Shown here piece by piece: positions 47,641 to 59,187 of a stretch of DNA of 64,000 bases; the stretch's first letter is position 1, and each line of letters opens with the position of its first letter. Both the position numbers and the translations under genes were made by a program. This DNA is from Desulfuromonas sp. Lineage in GTDB: Bacteria > Desulfobacterota > Desulfuromonadia > Desulfuromonadales > BM103. The DNA lies in assembly GCA_012026975.1 (NCBI GenBank), contig VEPG01000008.1, positions 22,744 through 86,743 on the forward strand, read 5' to 3'. The notes under the pieces are model-generated. The model was not told the origin of the DNA. It was given only the letters and a program-made list of their open reading frames with translations, and ran no database searches.

Positions 47641-48654
47641 ATGGATCCGGTACGCAATTTGCGCCTGTCGTTGACCATACTGGCCACCGTGATCGTTGCC
47701 GGCATGATCGGTTATTCCCTGATCGAGGGGTGGCCGCTGTTCGACTCCCTGTATATGACCGTCATCACCCTGGCGACGGTCGGTTTCAAGGAAGTTCACG
47801 ACCTTTCCCCGCAGGGGAAGGCCTTCACCATCGTTTTGATCATCTTCGGCGTCGGCGTGATAACCTACGCTGCCGGCAGCGTTATCCAGTTCATGGTCGA
47901 GGGGCAGCTGCGCCAGGTCGTCGGGAGAAGAAAAATGGAAAAGCAGATTGCCAAACTCAGGGATCACTACATCATCTGTGGTTTCGGCCGGATCGGCCAG
48001 ATGATCTGCAAGGAGTTCCAGGCGCGACCGGTCTCGTTCGTGGTGGTGGAAAAGAGTCCCCACCTGTGTGAGCGCCTGGAGCGTGAAGGCTGCCTGTTCG
48101 TGCAGGGGAACGCCACCGACGATGAAAGCCTGCTGTCCGCCGGCATCGAACGCGCCCGCGGCCTGATTACCGCCGTCACCTCCGACACCGACAACGTCTA
48201 TATCACCCTGACCGCCCGCGGCCTCAATCCAAACCTGTTCATTCTGGCCCGCGCCGGCGAGGAAGGGGCGGAGGTCAAACTGATGCGGGCCGGCGCCTCC
48301 AAGGTCATCTCCCCCTATACCATCGGCGCGACCCGGATGGCCCATGCCATTTTGCGCCCTTCCGTGGTCGACTTCATCGATCTGGCGACCACCCGTGAGA
48401 ACCTGGCGCTGCAGATCGAGGAGATCGAGGTGTCGCCCCGCTCGGTTCTGGTCGGAAAAAATCTGATCAGCTCTGGCATTCGCCAGACCATGGGGATCAT
48501 TATCGTCGCCATCAAGCAACCGGACGGGCACATGCTGTTCAATCCAGCGCCGGACACCGAGATCGCTGCCGGCAGCGTACTGATCATTCTCGGCGAACGC
48601 CCGGCCATCACACAGCTCGAACAGGTCGCCCAGGGGAATGCCGTTGTCAACTGA
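47641..48654 (+). CDS. Two-span potassium-channel-like protein with RCK/TrkA domains
   Basis: 337-residue membrane protein. Two spans (about 9-27 and 60-80) flank a pore loop TVITLATVGFKEVHDL (about 39-54), where the usual filter TVGYG reads TVGFK. Then an RCK-N Rossmann domain (YIICGFGRIGQMICKEF, about 111-127) and a RCK-C domain (SVLVGKNLISSGIRQ, about 265-279; GSVLIILGERPAI) follow, as in MthK-like channels. It probably senses nucleotides or cations and gates K+ or related flux. It overlaps the next gene by 17 bases, so the two are coupled. Confidence 0.85.
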   Translation: MDPVRNLRLSLTILATVIVAGMIGYSLIEGWPLFDSLYMTVITLATVGFKEVHDLSPQGKAFTIVLIIFGVGVITYAAGSVIQFMVEGQLRQVVGRRKMEKQIAKLRDHYIICGFGRIGQMICKEFQARPVSFVVVEKSPHLCERLEREGCLFVQGNATDDESLLSAGIERARGLITAVTSDTDNVYITLTARGLNPNLFILARAGEEGAEVKLMRAGASKVISPYTIGATRMAHAILRPSVVDFIDLATTRENLALQIEEIEVSPRSVLVGKNLISSGIRQTMGIIIVAIKQPDGHMLFNPAPDTEIAAGSVLIILGERPAITQLEQVAQGNAVVN

Positions 48655-49444
48655 CCGCCTGTATGCCCACCTCCCCTGGCTGCGCTGCAACGAGTTTCTG
48701 CCGCGCATCCTCGATCTCGGTCTTGCGCCGGAAATCGCTTTCAAGGGGCCGGAACTGGATGATCTGCCGGCCGAGCGGCTGGCTACCATCGCCAGGCTGA
48801 TTGCCGTGACCGGCCAGCGCCCGACGGTGCATGCGCCGTTCTTCGATCTGAGTCCCGGAGCGATGGAGCCGATGGTCCGCCAAATCACCCTGCAGCGGCT
48901 GACCCAGGCGCTGCAAGCCGCCGGACACCTGGGGGCACACCTGATGGTCGTTCACCCCGGCTACGACCGCTGGCGCTATCCGAACCTTGCCGTGGCCTGG
49001 GCCGATCACGCCGCGGCCACGTTTGCTCCCCTGGTGGCCATGGCCGAGCAGCTTGACTGCCGGCTCGCTCTGGAGAATATCTACGAGGAGAAAACCGAAA
49101 CGTTGACAGCCCTGGTTAGCCGGATGGACAGCCCGTGGTTCGGTCACTGTTTCGATATCGGCCACTGGCGCCTCTTTGCTCGGGAGCCGCAGGATCGGTG
49201 GCTGGTGGACATCGCCCCGCGGCTGTTGCATCTACACCTCCACGACAATCACGGCCAGAACGACGACCATCTGCCGGTCGGGGAGGGGGTGATCGATTTT
49301 ACCCCGCTCTTCCGGGTGCTCGCCGGCATGCCGGTCGTTCCGTCCATCACCCTCGAAGCCCATAACCCCGAGGAGTTGCGGCGCTCCCATGCCAACCTCA
49401 AAAACCTCTGCGCGAAGGAGTTCCCCGATGAGCATCGATCTTGA
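48638..49444 (+). CDS. Sugar phosphate isomerase / endonuclease-IV-like TIM barrel protein
   Basis: 268-residue AP-endonuclease-2 superfamily member. Metal-ligand-like residues are in TVHAPFFDLSPG (about 62-73), MVVHPGYDRW (about 104-113), LALENIYEE (about 145-153), GHCFDIGHWRLFA (about 167-179), LHLHDNHGQNDDH (about 197-209) and ITLEAHNPEE (about 236-245). This is the fold of xylose isomerase-like proteins, so DNA repair and sugar isomerisation are both open. It overlaps the channel gene by 17 bases and the hydrolase gene by a similar amount. Confidence 0.85.
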   Translation: MPLSTDRLYAHLPWLRCNEFLPRILDLGLAPEIAFKGPELDDLPAERLATIARLIAVTGQRPTVHAPFFDLSPGAMEPMVRQITLQRLTQALQAAGHLGAHLMVVHPGYDRWRYPNLAVAWADHAAATFAPLVAMAEQLDCRLALENIYEEKTETLTALVSRMDSPWFGHCFDIGHWRLFAREPQDRWLVDIAPRLLHLHLHDNHGQNDDHLPVGEGVIDFTPLFRVLAGMPVVPSITLEAHNPEELRRSHANLKNLCAKEFPDEHRS

Positions 49445-50003
49445 TAAATTCTGGCTCGACAAGGATAAGGCCGTACTGGTGGTGATCGATATCCAGGCGA
49501 AACTGACCCCCGCCATGCCGCCCAAGGTTTATGAGCGGATGCGGGCCACCACCGCCATGCTGGTCGAGGCTGCCCATCTGCTCGACATTCCCGTGATCAC
49601 CACCGAACAGTATCCGCAGGGGATCGGGCATACGGTGCCGGAGCTGGCGGCAGCCTGTGTCAACGGGGTGATCGAGAAGACCAGCTTCGGCTGCTGCGGT
49701 GAACCGGCATTCCTGGCGGCGCTGGCGACGCTCGGGCGGCGGCAGGTGATCGTCACCGGCATGGAAGCCCACGTCTGCGTCTACCAGACCGTCCTTGGCC
49801 TGCTCGGGGCGAATTACCACGTTCACCTGGTACGCGATGCCATCTGTTCGCGCCACAAGGAAGACTTCCGCGCCGGGACGAAAAATGCCGCCAAGGCCGG
49901 AGCGCTGGTCATCACCGCGGAAATGGCGCTGTTCCAGCTGCTGAAGGATTCCCGGCATGAGCAGTTCCGGGCGATCTCCAAACTGATCAAGACCAGGGAC
50001 TGA
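49428..50003 (+). CDS. Isochorismatase-family cysteine hydrolase
   Basis: 191-residue hydrolase of the nicotinamidase/isochorismatase fold. The catalytic triad is visible: Asp in VLVVIDIQAKLT (about 16-27), Lys in IEKTSFGCCG (about 84-93) and nucleophilic Cys in TGMEAHVCVYQTVLG (about 109-123). GAAGGAG precedes the ATG. The physiological amide or ester is unknown. Last gene of a coupled trio with the channel and the TIM-barrel protein. Confidence 0.9.
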   Translation: MSIDLDKFWLDKDKAVLVVIDIQAKLTPAMPPKVYERMRATTAMLVEAAHLLDIPVITTEQYPQGIGHTVPELAAACVNGVIEKTSFGCCGEPAFLAALATLGRRQVIVTGMEAHVCVYQTVLGLLGANYHVHLVRDAICSRHKEDFRAGTKNAAKAGALVITAEMALFQLLKDSRHEQFRAISKLIKTRD

Positions 50004-50027
50004 ACGTCCATACCGTAATCGCCAAAT

Positions 50028-50056
50028 GAAAAGGGCGACCCGATCGGGTCGCCCTT
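50028..50056 (-). terminator. Terminator of the atp operon
   Basis: Perfect 26-base palindrome (AAGGGCGACCCGA and its complement, 50031-50056). On the minus strand it runs into TTTTCA, 24 bases after the atpC stop. It may also end the plus-strand hydrolase transcript. Confidence 0.8.
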
Positions 50057-50079
50057 GTGCGTTGCGCGAAGAATGAAGT

Positions 50080-50496
50080 CTAGTGCGAGGACTTGCGCCC
50101 GGCCACCTGGACGCGGATCAGCGCGCGTTCGAGGGCGCATTCCATGACCTTGAAGTCCTTGTCCTCGGTGGAAAGCTTCTTGAGCGCCTCCTGGGCGCGC
50201 CCCAAGGCGGCCTGGGCCCGGGCCAGGTCGATCTGGTCGGCCGGCTCGGCGGTTTCGACCAGAACCGTGACCACATCGTTCTCGACCTCGACATACCCCC
50301 AGTTGACCGCCACGTGGAACAGCTGCTGGCCCTGCTTGTAGGTCAACTCGCCGATGCGCAGCGTGGTCAGCAACGGGGTATGGCCGGGGAGCACCCCGAA
50401 CTCGCCGAGGGTTCCGGGAGCGGTCACCTCATCCACCTCCTGCGACAATACGTGCCGATAGGGGGTGACCAGTTCCAGTTTGAGCTTTTCAGCCAT
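50080..50496 (-). CDS. atpC: ATP synthase epsilon subunit
   Basis: 138-residue central-stalk subunit that inhibits ATP hydrolysis. It has the N-terminal beta sandwich (LELVTPYRHVLSQEVDEVTA; GTLGEFGVLPGHTPLLTTL, about 5-46) and a C-terminal helical pair from about 85 (DQIDLARAQAALGRAQEAL). AGAGGA lies before the ATG. It is separated from atpD by a 74-base gap containing a REP-like palindrome, the only large gap in the operon. Confidence 0.97.
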   Translation of the reverse strand: MAEKLKLELVTPYRHVLSQEVDEVTAPGTLGEFGVLPGHTPLLTTLRIGELTYKQGQQLFHVAVNWGYVEVENDVVTVLVETAEPADQIDLARAQAALGRAQEALKKLSTEDKDFKVMECALERALIRVQVAGRKSSH

Positions 50497-50508
50497 TGTC
50501 TATCCTCT

Positions 50509-50560
50509 GTAGGGGCGAGGCGCTGCCTCGCCCTGGGCGACCCCGCCGGATCACCCCTAC
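50509..50560. repeat. Palindromic repeat (REP-like) between atpD and atpC
   Basis: Outer arms GTAGGGGCG (50509-50517) and CACCCCTAC (50552-50560), with an inner hairpin GGGCGAGGC-GCT-GCCTCGCCC and a weaker second stem. Same family as 41278-41324. Confidence 0.75.
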
Positions 50561-50570
50561 GAAATCATAT

Positions 50571-52043
<1,473 letters not shown>

Positions 52044-52925
52044 TTACTTGACCGATTCGGCGCCGGAGATGATCTCCATCAGTTCCTTGGTGATGGCCGC
52101 CTGCCGGGCGCGGTTGTACTGCAGGGTCAGCTTGCCGATCATCTCCGAGGCATTCTTGCTGGCGCTGTCCATGGCACTCATGCGGGCACCGTGCTCGGAC
52201 GCCACCGACTCGAGGAAGGCGCGGAAGATCTGCACCTCGATGTACTTGGGCAGCAGCTGCGCCAGTACCGCCGAAGCACTTGGCTCGTACAGGTAGTCGG
52301 CCAGGAATTCGTTGCTGGTGGATTCTTCCTCGCCACCCGCATCGATCGGCAATAGCGGGACGATGAGCGGTTCCTGGGAAATGGCGCTGCGGAAGGCATT
52401 ATAGGCCAGGAAAACCGCGTCGTACTGGCCGGCATCGAACAGCTCGATCAGTTCCTTGCCGATTAGGGCCGCCGGTGCGTAGCTGACCTGGCTGGTGCCG
52501 AGCAGGTTTTCATAAACCTTGAAGATCGTCATCCCCGGGCGGCGCTTGAGATAGTCATTCCCCTTGCGGCCGATCAGCAACAGGTCGATCTGCTCGAAAC
52601 CATCGTGGTTGGCACGGATATAGCGTTCGACGGTTTTGGAGACGTTGGCGTTGAAGCCGCCGCACAACCCGCGGTCGCTGGTGACCAGTACGACCAGGGC
52701 CTTCCCCTTGTCACGCTGGGCCAGCAGCGGATGGGCGTCCTGATCCTCGCGGCGGGCCAGACTGGCGAGCACCTGCTGCAGCTTGTTGGCATAGGGACGT
52801 GCCGCCACCACGGCTTCCTGGGCACGGCGCAGTTTAGCCGCCGAGACCATTTTCATGGCCTTGGTGATCTGGCGCGTGTTCTTGACCGACGTAATGCGCT
52901 TCTTGATAGCCTTCAGACTGGGCAT
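52044..52925 (-). CDS. atpG: ATP synthase gamma subunit
   Basis: 293-residue rotor shaft. It begins [20 protein letters not shown], followed by [17 protein letters not shown]; the conserved [10 protein letters not shown] is near 85 and the C-terminal helix contains [15 protein letters not shown]...[13 protein letters not shown] (about 245-285). It lies between atpA and atpD as usual. Confidence 0.98.
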   Translation of the reverse strand: MPSLKAIKKRITSVKNTRQITKAMKMVSAAKLRRAQEAVVAARPYANKLQQVLASLARREDQDAHPLLAQRDKGKALVVLVTSDRGLCGGFNANVSKTVERYIRANHDGFEQIDLLLIGRKGNDYLKRRPGMTIFKVYENLLGTSQVSYAPAALIGKELIELFDAGQYDAVFLAYNAFRSAISQEPLIVPLLPIDAGGEEESTSNEFLADYLYEPSASAVLAQLLPKYIEVQIFRAFLESVASEHGARMSAMDSASKNASEMIGKLTLQYNRARQAAITKELMEIISGAESVK

Positions 52926-52950
52926 GGTTCTCTACCTGGCGCTGGCGTGG

Positions 52951-54459
<1,509 letters not shown>

Positions 54460-54470
54460 AAGCCCTCACA

Positions 54471-55013
54471 TCAACCTTTCGTTAAGGATTCTTCGATCCG
54501 TTTCAACTGGGTCCGCACGCTGCCGTCGAACAGGCGTCCGCCGATTTCGGCCTGCACGCCGCCGAGCAGCTGTGGGTCGACGCTCACGTTCAGCGCCACT
54601 TTCTTGCCGGTCTGTTTCTCGAGGCTGGCGCCGATTGCCTGCTGCTGTGCGGCATCGAGTTCCACCGCCGCGGTGATTTTGGCCCGCAGCACCCCCGACA
54701 GATCGTCGGCCAGGCGCCGGTAAGTTTCTTCGATCTGCCCCAGGTAGCAGAGCCGCTCCTTGCTCTGGACCAGGCCAAGGAACTTGCGCATCCCCTCGGA
54801 GAGACCGAGGGCGGCAGCCAGATCGGCCAGCATCGCCGCTTTCTTGTCCATGGCCAGGGTCGGGCTCTCAAGCAGCTGGCGCAACAGCTCCTCGCGGTCG
54901 AGGATGGCGTTGACCATAGCCAGCTCTTCACCGTAGCGGTCGATGGCCTGTTGCTCCACGGCCAGTTCGATCAACGCCTTGGCATACCGTCGGGTCAGGG
55001 CACTCGCGCTCAA
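54471..55013 (-). CDS. atpH: ATP synthase delta subunit
   Basis: 180-residue peripheral-stalk subunit that ties the b subunits to the top of F1. N-terminal helical bundle (LTRRYAKALIELAVEQQAID, about 5-24) and C-terminal LNVSVDPQLLGGVQAEIGGR (about 138-157), the family signature. The ATG overlaps the atpF stop by 4 bases. Confidence 0.96.
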   Translation of the reverse strand: MSASALTRRYAKALIELAVEQQAIDRYGEELAMVNAILDREELLRQLLESPTLAMDKKAAMLADLAAALGLSEGMRKFLGLVQSKERLCYLGQIEETYRRLADDLSGVLRAKITAAVELDAAQQQAIGASLEKQTGKKVALNVSVDPQLLGGVQAEIGGRLFDGSVRTQLKRIEESLTKG

Positions 55014-55597
55014 TGGAGTTCTCCCACTTTCTGCATGTACTCATCGATCAGCCGCTTCTGGTCGGCGGCGGTTACGCTCTTGGCGAGCAACTCCTCGGCC
55101 AGTTCCACGGCCAGGCGGGCTGCTTCGGCGCGCAATTCGGTGCGCGCCCTGGCCACGGCGCTGGCAGCCTTGGCATCGGCCTCCTGCTCGATCTTGGTGG
55201 CCATCTCTTTGGCGCTGGCAAGAATCTTGTCGCGCTCCAATTCGCCCTCGCGGCGGATAGAGGCATAGATCGTCTCGATCTCGGCGGAGGCTTTGGTCAG
55301 TTTTTCCTGATACTCGTGCGCCTTGGCTTCGGCGGCATCCCGTGCGGCGGCAGCATCGGCCAGGGTTTTTTCGATCTCGGCGCGACGGTTCTGCAACCCG
55401 TTGCGCAGCGGTTTTTTGACGAAATAGGCCACCAGACCGACCAGCACGGCAAAGTTGATGCAGCGCCAGATGAAATCCTTGAGGATCACGCCGCTGTCAA
55501 CCTGGTGTTCGCCGCCGCCGGCGGCCATGGCCAGGGCCGGCAGGGCGACCGCTACCAACAGGGCGAGGATGATACTGCGCAGGTTACGGGCCGGCAT
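55010..55597 (-). CDS. atpF: ATP synthase b subunit
   Basis: 195-residue peripheral stalk subunit. An extra hydrophobic N-terminal stretch (about 8-27, ending ALAMAA) looks like a signal peptide. The true membrane span follows at about 45-65 (FIWRCINFAVLVGLVAYFV), then a long charged helix (RAEIEKTLADAAAARDAAEA). The sequence is diverged from the neighbouring b-prime gene, so the two form a heterodimeric stalk. Confidence 0.94.
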   Translation of the reverse strand: MPARNLRSIILALLVAVALPALAMAAGGGEHQVDSGVILKDFIWRCINFAVLVGLVAYFVKKPLRNGLQNRRAEIEKTLADAAAARDAAEAKAHEYQEKLTKASAEIETIYASIRREGELERDKILASAKEMATKIEQEADAKAASAVARARTELRAEAARLAVELAEELLAKSVTAADQKRLIDEYMQKVGELH

Positions 55598-56022
55598 CAG
55601 ACGCTCCTCCCCAACACCTTGCCGGCGATCTGCCGGGCCAGGGCTTCGGTTTCGCCGCGCAACCCCTGACGGGCGGCTTCGGCCTCGCCGGCGACCTGGT
55701 CCTTGAGCACCTGCAGGCGCTGGGATGCTTTTTCGTTGGCCGCGCCAAGCAGACGGGCCTCTTCAGTCTGCGCCGCCTGGCGCAGGGCCGTACGTTCCTG
55801 GCTGCCGCGCTGGCGGGCTTCCTGCAGCTTGGCTTCGTACTCGGCCACCTGGGCCTGGATTTGCTCATCGAGCGACCGGGCCTTGGCCAGATCGCCGTCG
55901 ATGGTGGCCTTGCGCGCGGCCAGCACGGCACGCAGCGGCTTGAACAGCAGCGCGTTGAGCACGGCCAGCAAAATCATGAAATTTGCGAACTGCAGCAACA
56001 GTGTCCAGTCGAGCTTGATCAC
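55597..56022 (-). CDS. atpF': ATP synthase b' subunit
   Basis: 141-residue second b-type subunit: one N-terminal span (LLLQFANFMILLAVLNALLF, about 8-27) and a long amphipathic helix. First gene of the operon. The b/b' arrangement is typical of photosynthetic bacteria and of Geobacter relatives. The a and c subunit genes (atpB, atpE) are not in this window and must be elsewhere. Confidence 0.93.
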   Translation of the reverse strand: MIKLDWTLLLQFANFMILLAVLNALLFKPLRAVLAARKATIDGDLAKARSLDEQIQAQVAEYEAKLQEARQRGSQERTALRQAAQTEEARLLGAANEKASQRLQVLKDQVAGEAEAARQGLRGETEALARQIAGKVLGRSV

Positions 56023-56138
56023 CGTCTTACCTCGTGGTATGCACCGCGTTGGGCACGTGGAATGCTAATGTATGAGTAAGGTCTCAAAAGGGCGCAAAAA
56101 TAGGGCTCCGGACCGGTATCCGGGCCCAAAGCAGGAGA

Positions 56139-56167
56139 TGACTAACACAGCCCCCCCCGATTGTCAA
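56139..56167 (-). promoter_or_regulatory. Candidate atp operon promoter with a G8 tract in the spacer
   Basis: On the minus strand TTGACA (56167-56162), 17-base spacer containing eight consecutive G, then TAGTCA (56144-56139), a weak -10. A GC-rich hairpin-forming repeat (about 56103-56127) follows in the leader, which is about 110 bases long. Confidence 0.45.
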
Positions 56168-56219
56168 GGCTGTTTGCGTACCAAAATCGGATTATCTGTC
56201 AAAGCACTCCCCGGCACGT

Positions 56220-56588
56220 TTAATCTGCGGCTTCGCTACCGCCCCGTTTCATGCTGATGGTCCCGTTGAACACGACGCCATCCTCGACCGACAGGGCCGG
56301 GGTTTCAATCGTTCCCTCGACCTGGGCCGGAGAGCGCAGTTCGACACGAGTGACGGCCTTGATGTTCCCCTTGAAGCGACCGCTGAGAATCAGCGTGCCG
56401 ACCGTCACCTCCGCCTGCAGATCGGCGCTGTCGCCAACGATCAGGGTGTCTTTCGAGGTGACTTCGCCACGGAAGGCACCGTCCAGACGCACGATCTCAT
56501 TGAAAACCAGGCGCCCTTCAAACTGGCTGCCCGGCCCCAGAAAGGCCTTGATGTCGCTCTTTTCGAGCGGGGATTCCCGTCGAGCCAT
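56220..56588 (-). CDS. Bactofilin
   Basis: 122-residue polymer-forming cytoskeletal protein (DUF583). It has a short charged N-terminus (MARRESPLEKSDIKAFLGPG) and a right-handed beta-helix of short repeats (FRGEVTSKDTLIVGDSADL; GRFKGNIKAVTRVELRSPAQ). Bactofilins organise cell shape, stalks or chromosome and ParABS positioning. The start at 56588 has AAAGGA upstream; ATG at 56615 is an alternative. It is 27 bases or so downstream of parB, suggesting a shared transcript, as seen in myxobacterial par loci. Confidence 0.93.
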   Translation of the reverse strand: MARRESPLEKSDIKAFLGPGSQFEGRLVFNEIVRLDGAFRGEVTSKDTLIVGDSADLQAEVTVGTLILSGRFKGNIKAVTRVELRSPAQVEGTIETPALSVEDGVVFNGTISMKRGGSEAAD

Positions 56589-56642
56589 GATGTCTTTGTC
56601 CTTTTTTACGAACATTTCGTGCGCATTCCTTGCCGTGCAGCG

Positions 56643-57497
56643 TTATTCGTGGGTCGTAAACCACTCCAAAAGCCGGTCCAGCTCCTCGGCGGAATAGTAG
56701 GCGATCTCGATCTTCCCCCCCTTGCCGCCGCGAGCCTTCGGGACAATCTTCACCTGCGTTCCGAGCCGGCGCTGCAGACGTGCCGCCAGGTCGGTCAATT
56801 CCGGGTCGGCCGTCTTGCGGCGAACCACCGGGGCGGCGTTTTTGAGTCGTTTGACCAGCTCCTCGGTCTGGCGCACCGACAGCTGTTTCTTGACCACCAG
56901 GTCGCGCGCTTCCTGCAGGCGCGCCCCGTTTTCCAGCGGCAGCAACGCCCGGGCATGGCCCATCGACAACCGCCCGCCCATGACATCCTGCTGCACGGTG
57001 CGCGGCAGACGCAGAAGACGCAGGGCGTTGGCCACGGTCGAGCGGTCCTTGCCGACGCGTTTGGCCACCTCGTCCTGGGAGAGATCGAAACTGCTCATCA
57101 GGTGACGGTAGGCCTCGGCCTCTTCGATCGGGTTGAGATCTTCGCGCTGAATGTTCTCGATCAGCGCCATTTCCAGCGCCCAGTCCTCGGAAACATCCTG
57201 GATCACCACCGGCAGTTCCTTGAGCCCGGCACGCTGGGCGGCCCGCCAGCGCCGCTCTCCGGCAATGATCTGATAATGATCGCCGCCGTTGCGTACCACC
57301 AGTGGCTGAATCACCCCTTTTTCGCGAATCGAGGCGACCAGTTCCTCCATCTTGGCATCGTCGAAGCTTTTGCGCGGCTGCCGGCTGTGGGGGCGCAACT
57401 CCTCGACAGGACAAAGAAAATACTTGTGGCGCCCTTCCTGGGTCGCCGAGGAAATCAGGGCGCCGATCCCCTTGCCGAGTGCGGATCGTTTGGTCAT
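56643..57497 (-). CDS. parB: Chromosome partitioning protein ParB
   Basis: 284-residue CTP-dependent DNA clamp that loads at parS. N-terminal start MTKRSALGKGIGALIS, then box I region LRPHSRQPRKSFDDAKMEEL (about 33-52), box II GERRWRAAQRAG (about 79-90), and the helix-turn-helix LSQDEVAKRVGKDRSTVANA (about 135-154) binding parS. The ATG overlaps the parA stop by 4 bases. A matching parS site is at 61071-61086. Confidence 0.97.
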   Translation of the reverse strand: MTKRSALGKGIGALISSATQEGRHKYFLCPVEELRPHSRQPRKSFDDAKMEELVASIREKGVIQPLVVRNGGDHYQIIAGERRWRAAQRAGLKELPVVIQDVSEDWALEMALIENIQREDLNPIEEAEAYRHLMSSFDLSQDEVAKRVGKDRSTVANALRLLRLPRTVQQDVMGGRLSMGHARALLPLENGARLQEARDLVVKKQLSVRQTEELVKRLKNAAPVVRRKTADPELTDLAARLQRRLGTQVKIVPKARGGKGGKIEIAYYSAEELDRLLEWFTTHE

Positions 57498-58264
57498 GTC
57501 AGAGCTTCCCTGCGAATGATTTCCCGCGCCAGATCAAGGTAGGCGGCGGCCCCGCGCGAAGCAATGTCGTAGAGCAGCGCCGGCAGTCCGTGGCTGGGTG
57601 CCTCGGAAAGCCTCACGTTGCGCGGGATCATGGTCTCGAACACCTGCCCGTCAAAGTGTTTGCGGATCTCCTCGACCACCTGGCGGGAAAGATTGTTGCG
57701 GGCATCGAACATGGTCAGCAGAATGCCGAGCAGCGTCAGCTTCGGATTGAGTTCGCGCTGGATCAGGCGCACCGTGTTGAGCAGCTGGCTCAACCCCTCC
57801 ATGGCGTAATACTCGCACTGCAGCGGGATCAGCACCCGGTCGGCGGCGGTCAGGGCATTGATGGTCAGCAATCCCAGCGACGGCGGGCAGTCGATCAGGA
57901 CATAGTCGTACTCGGCCTGAATTTCCGCCAGGGCCGACTTGAGCTTCCCCTCGCGGGCCAGGGCACTGATCAGTTCAACCTCGGCGCCGATCAGATCCGG
58001 ATTGGCCGGCAGCAGGTGAAGATGGCCAAGCGGGGTATTCTGGCGCACCGCCAGCGCCGGTGCCGTGCCGAGCAGCATCTGGTAGACGGTCTGTTCCAGC
58101 GTGTTCGGATCGACGCCGACGCCACTGGTGCTGTTGGCCTGGGGATCGAGGTCGACGATCAGGGTGCGCCGCTCCGCAGCTGCCAGCGAGGCCGCCAGGT
58201 TGACGGTGGTGGTGGTCTTGCCGACCCCTCCCTTCTGATTGGCGATGGCAACGATCTGGGCCAT
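57494..58264 (-). CDS. parA: Chromosome partitioning ATPase ParA/Soj
   Basis: 256-residue ATPase that moves ParB-bound origins. Deviant Walker A KGGVGKTTTTVNLAA (about 10-24), DLDPQANST (about 40-48) and DYVLIDCPPSLGLLT (about 115-129). The start at 58264 (MAQIVAIANQKGG) is the usual Soj start; a longer frame upstream is rejected. A terminator-like hairpin lies upstream, separating it from rsmG. Confidence 0.97.
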   Translation of the reverse strand: MAQIVAIANQKGGVGKTTTTVNLAASLAAAERRTLIVDLDPQANSTSGVGVDPNTLEQTVYQMLLGTAPALAVRQNTPLGHLHLLPANPDLIGAEVELISALAREGKLKSALAEIQAEYDYVLIDCPPSLGLLTINALTAADRVLIPLQCEYYAMEGLSQLLNTVRLIQRELNPKLTLLGILLTMFDARNNLSRQVVEEIRKHFDGQVFETMIPRNVRLSEAPSHGLPALLYDIASRGAAAYLDLAREIIRREALT

Positions 58265-58331
58265 GAGACATCCGACTCCTATCCCGGGTAACGGGTTGGA
58301 AAAATTAACATAAACCCCGAAAACAGGAAAG

Positions 58332-58367
58332 AAAAAAGCCGCCGCCCCAGATGTGGGGGGCAGCGGC
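58332..58367 (-). terminator. Terminator downstream of rsmG
   Basis: On the minus strand the stem GCCGCTGCCCC / GGGGCGGCGGC (58338-58367) is followed by six T (58337-58332). A second small hairpin CCCCCA..TGGGGG lies just before it (58376-58391). Together with the terminator they explain most of the 226-base gap between rsmG and parA. Confidence 0.8.
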
Positions 58368-58490
58368 ATGCCTGGCCCCCAGATGTTGGGGGTAAAACCC
58401 GCTTAAACAGGGCCTTCGCGAGGGTGGCTTCCAAATTTGCCCGAGAAGCGGTTTTTCGGTCCTGACCAAGGGGTTGCTATGGGTCCGGTT

Positions 58491-59183
58491 TCAGTCGCTA
58501 CCCTCCCCGGCCCCGGTAACAGCCTGCCTTTGTCCGGTCTGTACCAGGACCAGCAGGCAGCGTTCCGCTCCCGACACCGGCAGCCGCAGATGATGCTGCG
58601 CCGTGCACGTAAATCCCAGCGCCGCCAGCTCGGCCTGCGCCGCCGCCAGTTCCGCCGCCCCGTCCGCCCCCTTCATGGCGATCAGCTGCCCTTCCGGCGC
58701 CAGACAGGGGGCCGCCAGACGAGCCAGCAGCGGCAGGCTGGCGAGGGCCCTTGCCGTCACGACATCAAAGCCGGCACGACAGCCCGGCATTTCGGCGAGG
58801 GCTTCGGCCCGACCGTGTACGGCGGTGAAGCCGGGAAGCTGCAGACTCCGGACGACATGGCGCTGAAAGGCGATCTTTTTGCCAACCGCGTCGACCGAAA
58901 CGATTTCGAGCCCGGGACGAACGATCTTCAGCGGCAGCGCCGGGAAGCCGGCCCCGGAACCGAGGTCGAGCAGACGCTTCGCCCGGCCGAGCAGCGGCAG
59001 GAGCGTCAGGGCGTCGGCCAGGTGCTTTTCATAGACCTCGGATCGAGCGGTGATGGCGGTCAGGTTGTGCGTACGATTCCAGCGCAGTAACTCGGCCGCC
59101 AGCCATTCCAAGCGCTGCAACACCTCCGGGTCAAGGGCACCCGCCGACGGGAAGAGCAACTCGGCAAGGGAACGGTCGGGCAC
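58491..59183 (-). CDS. rsmG: 16S rRNA (guanine-527-N7) methyltransferase
   Basis: About 230 residues. The SAM motif LLDLGSGAGFPALPLKIVRP (about 65-84) and the acidic SVDAVGKKIAFQ (about 90) are typical, with VTARALASLPLL (about 135). The start is uncertain: GTG at 59183 follows the mnmG stop by 5 bases; TTG at 59219 would overlap mnmG. Long known as gidB; adjacent to mnmG as in many bacteria. Confidence 0.92.
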   Translation of the reverse strand: MPDRSLAELLFPSAGALDPEVLQRLEWLAAELLRWNRTHNLTAITARSEVYEKHLADALTLLPLLGRAKRLLDLGSGAGFPALPLKIVRPGLEIVSVDAVGKKIAFQRHVVRSLQLPGFTAVHGRAEALAEMPGCRAGFDVVTARALASLPLLARLAAPCLAPEGQLIAMKGADGAAELAAAQAELAALGFTCTAQHHLRLPVSGAERCLLVLVQTGQRQAVTGAGEGSD

Positions 59184-59187
59184 GCGA

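Noticed and set aside
56197..56202. Second TTGACA (minus strand) upstream of atp
   Set aside because: No acceptable -10 at 16-18 bases; the copy at 56162-56167 fits better.
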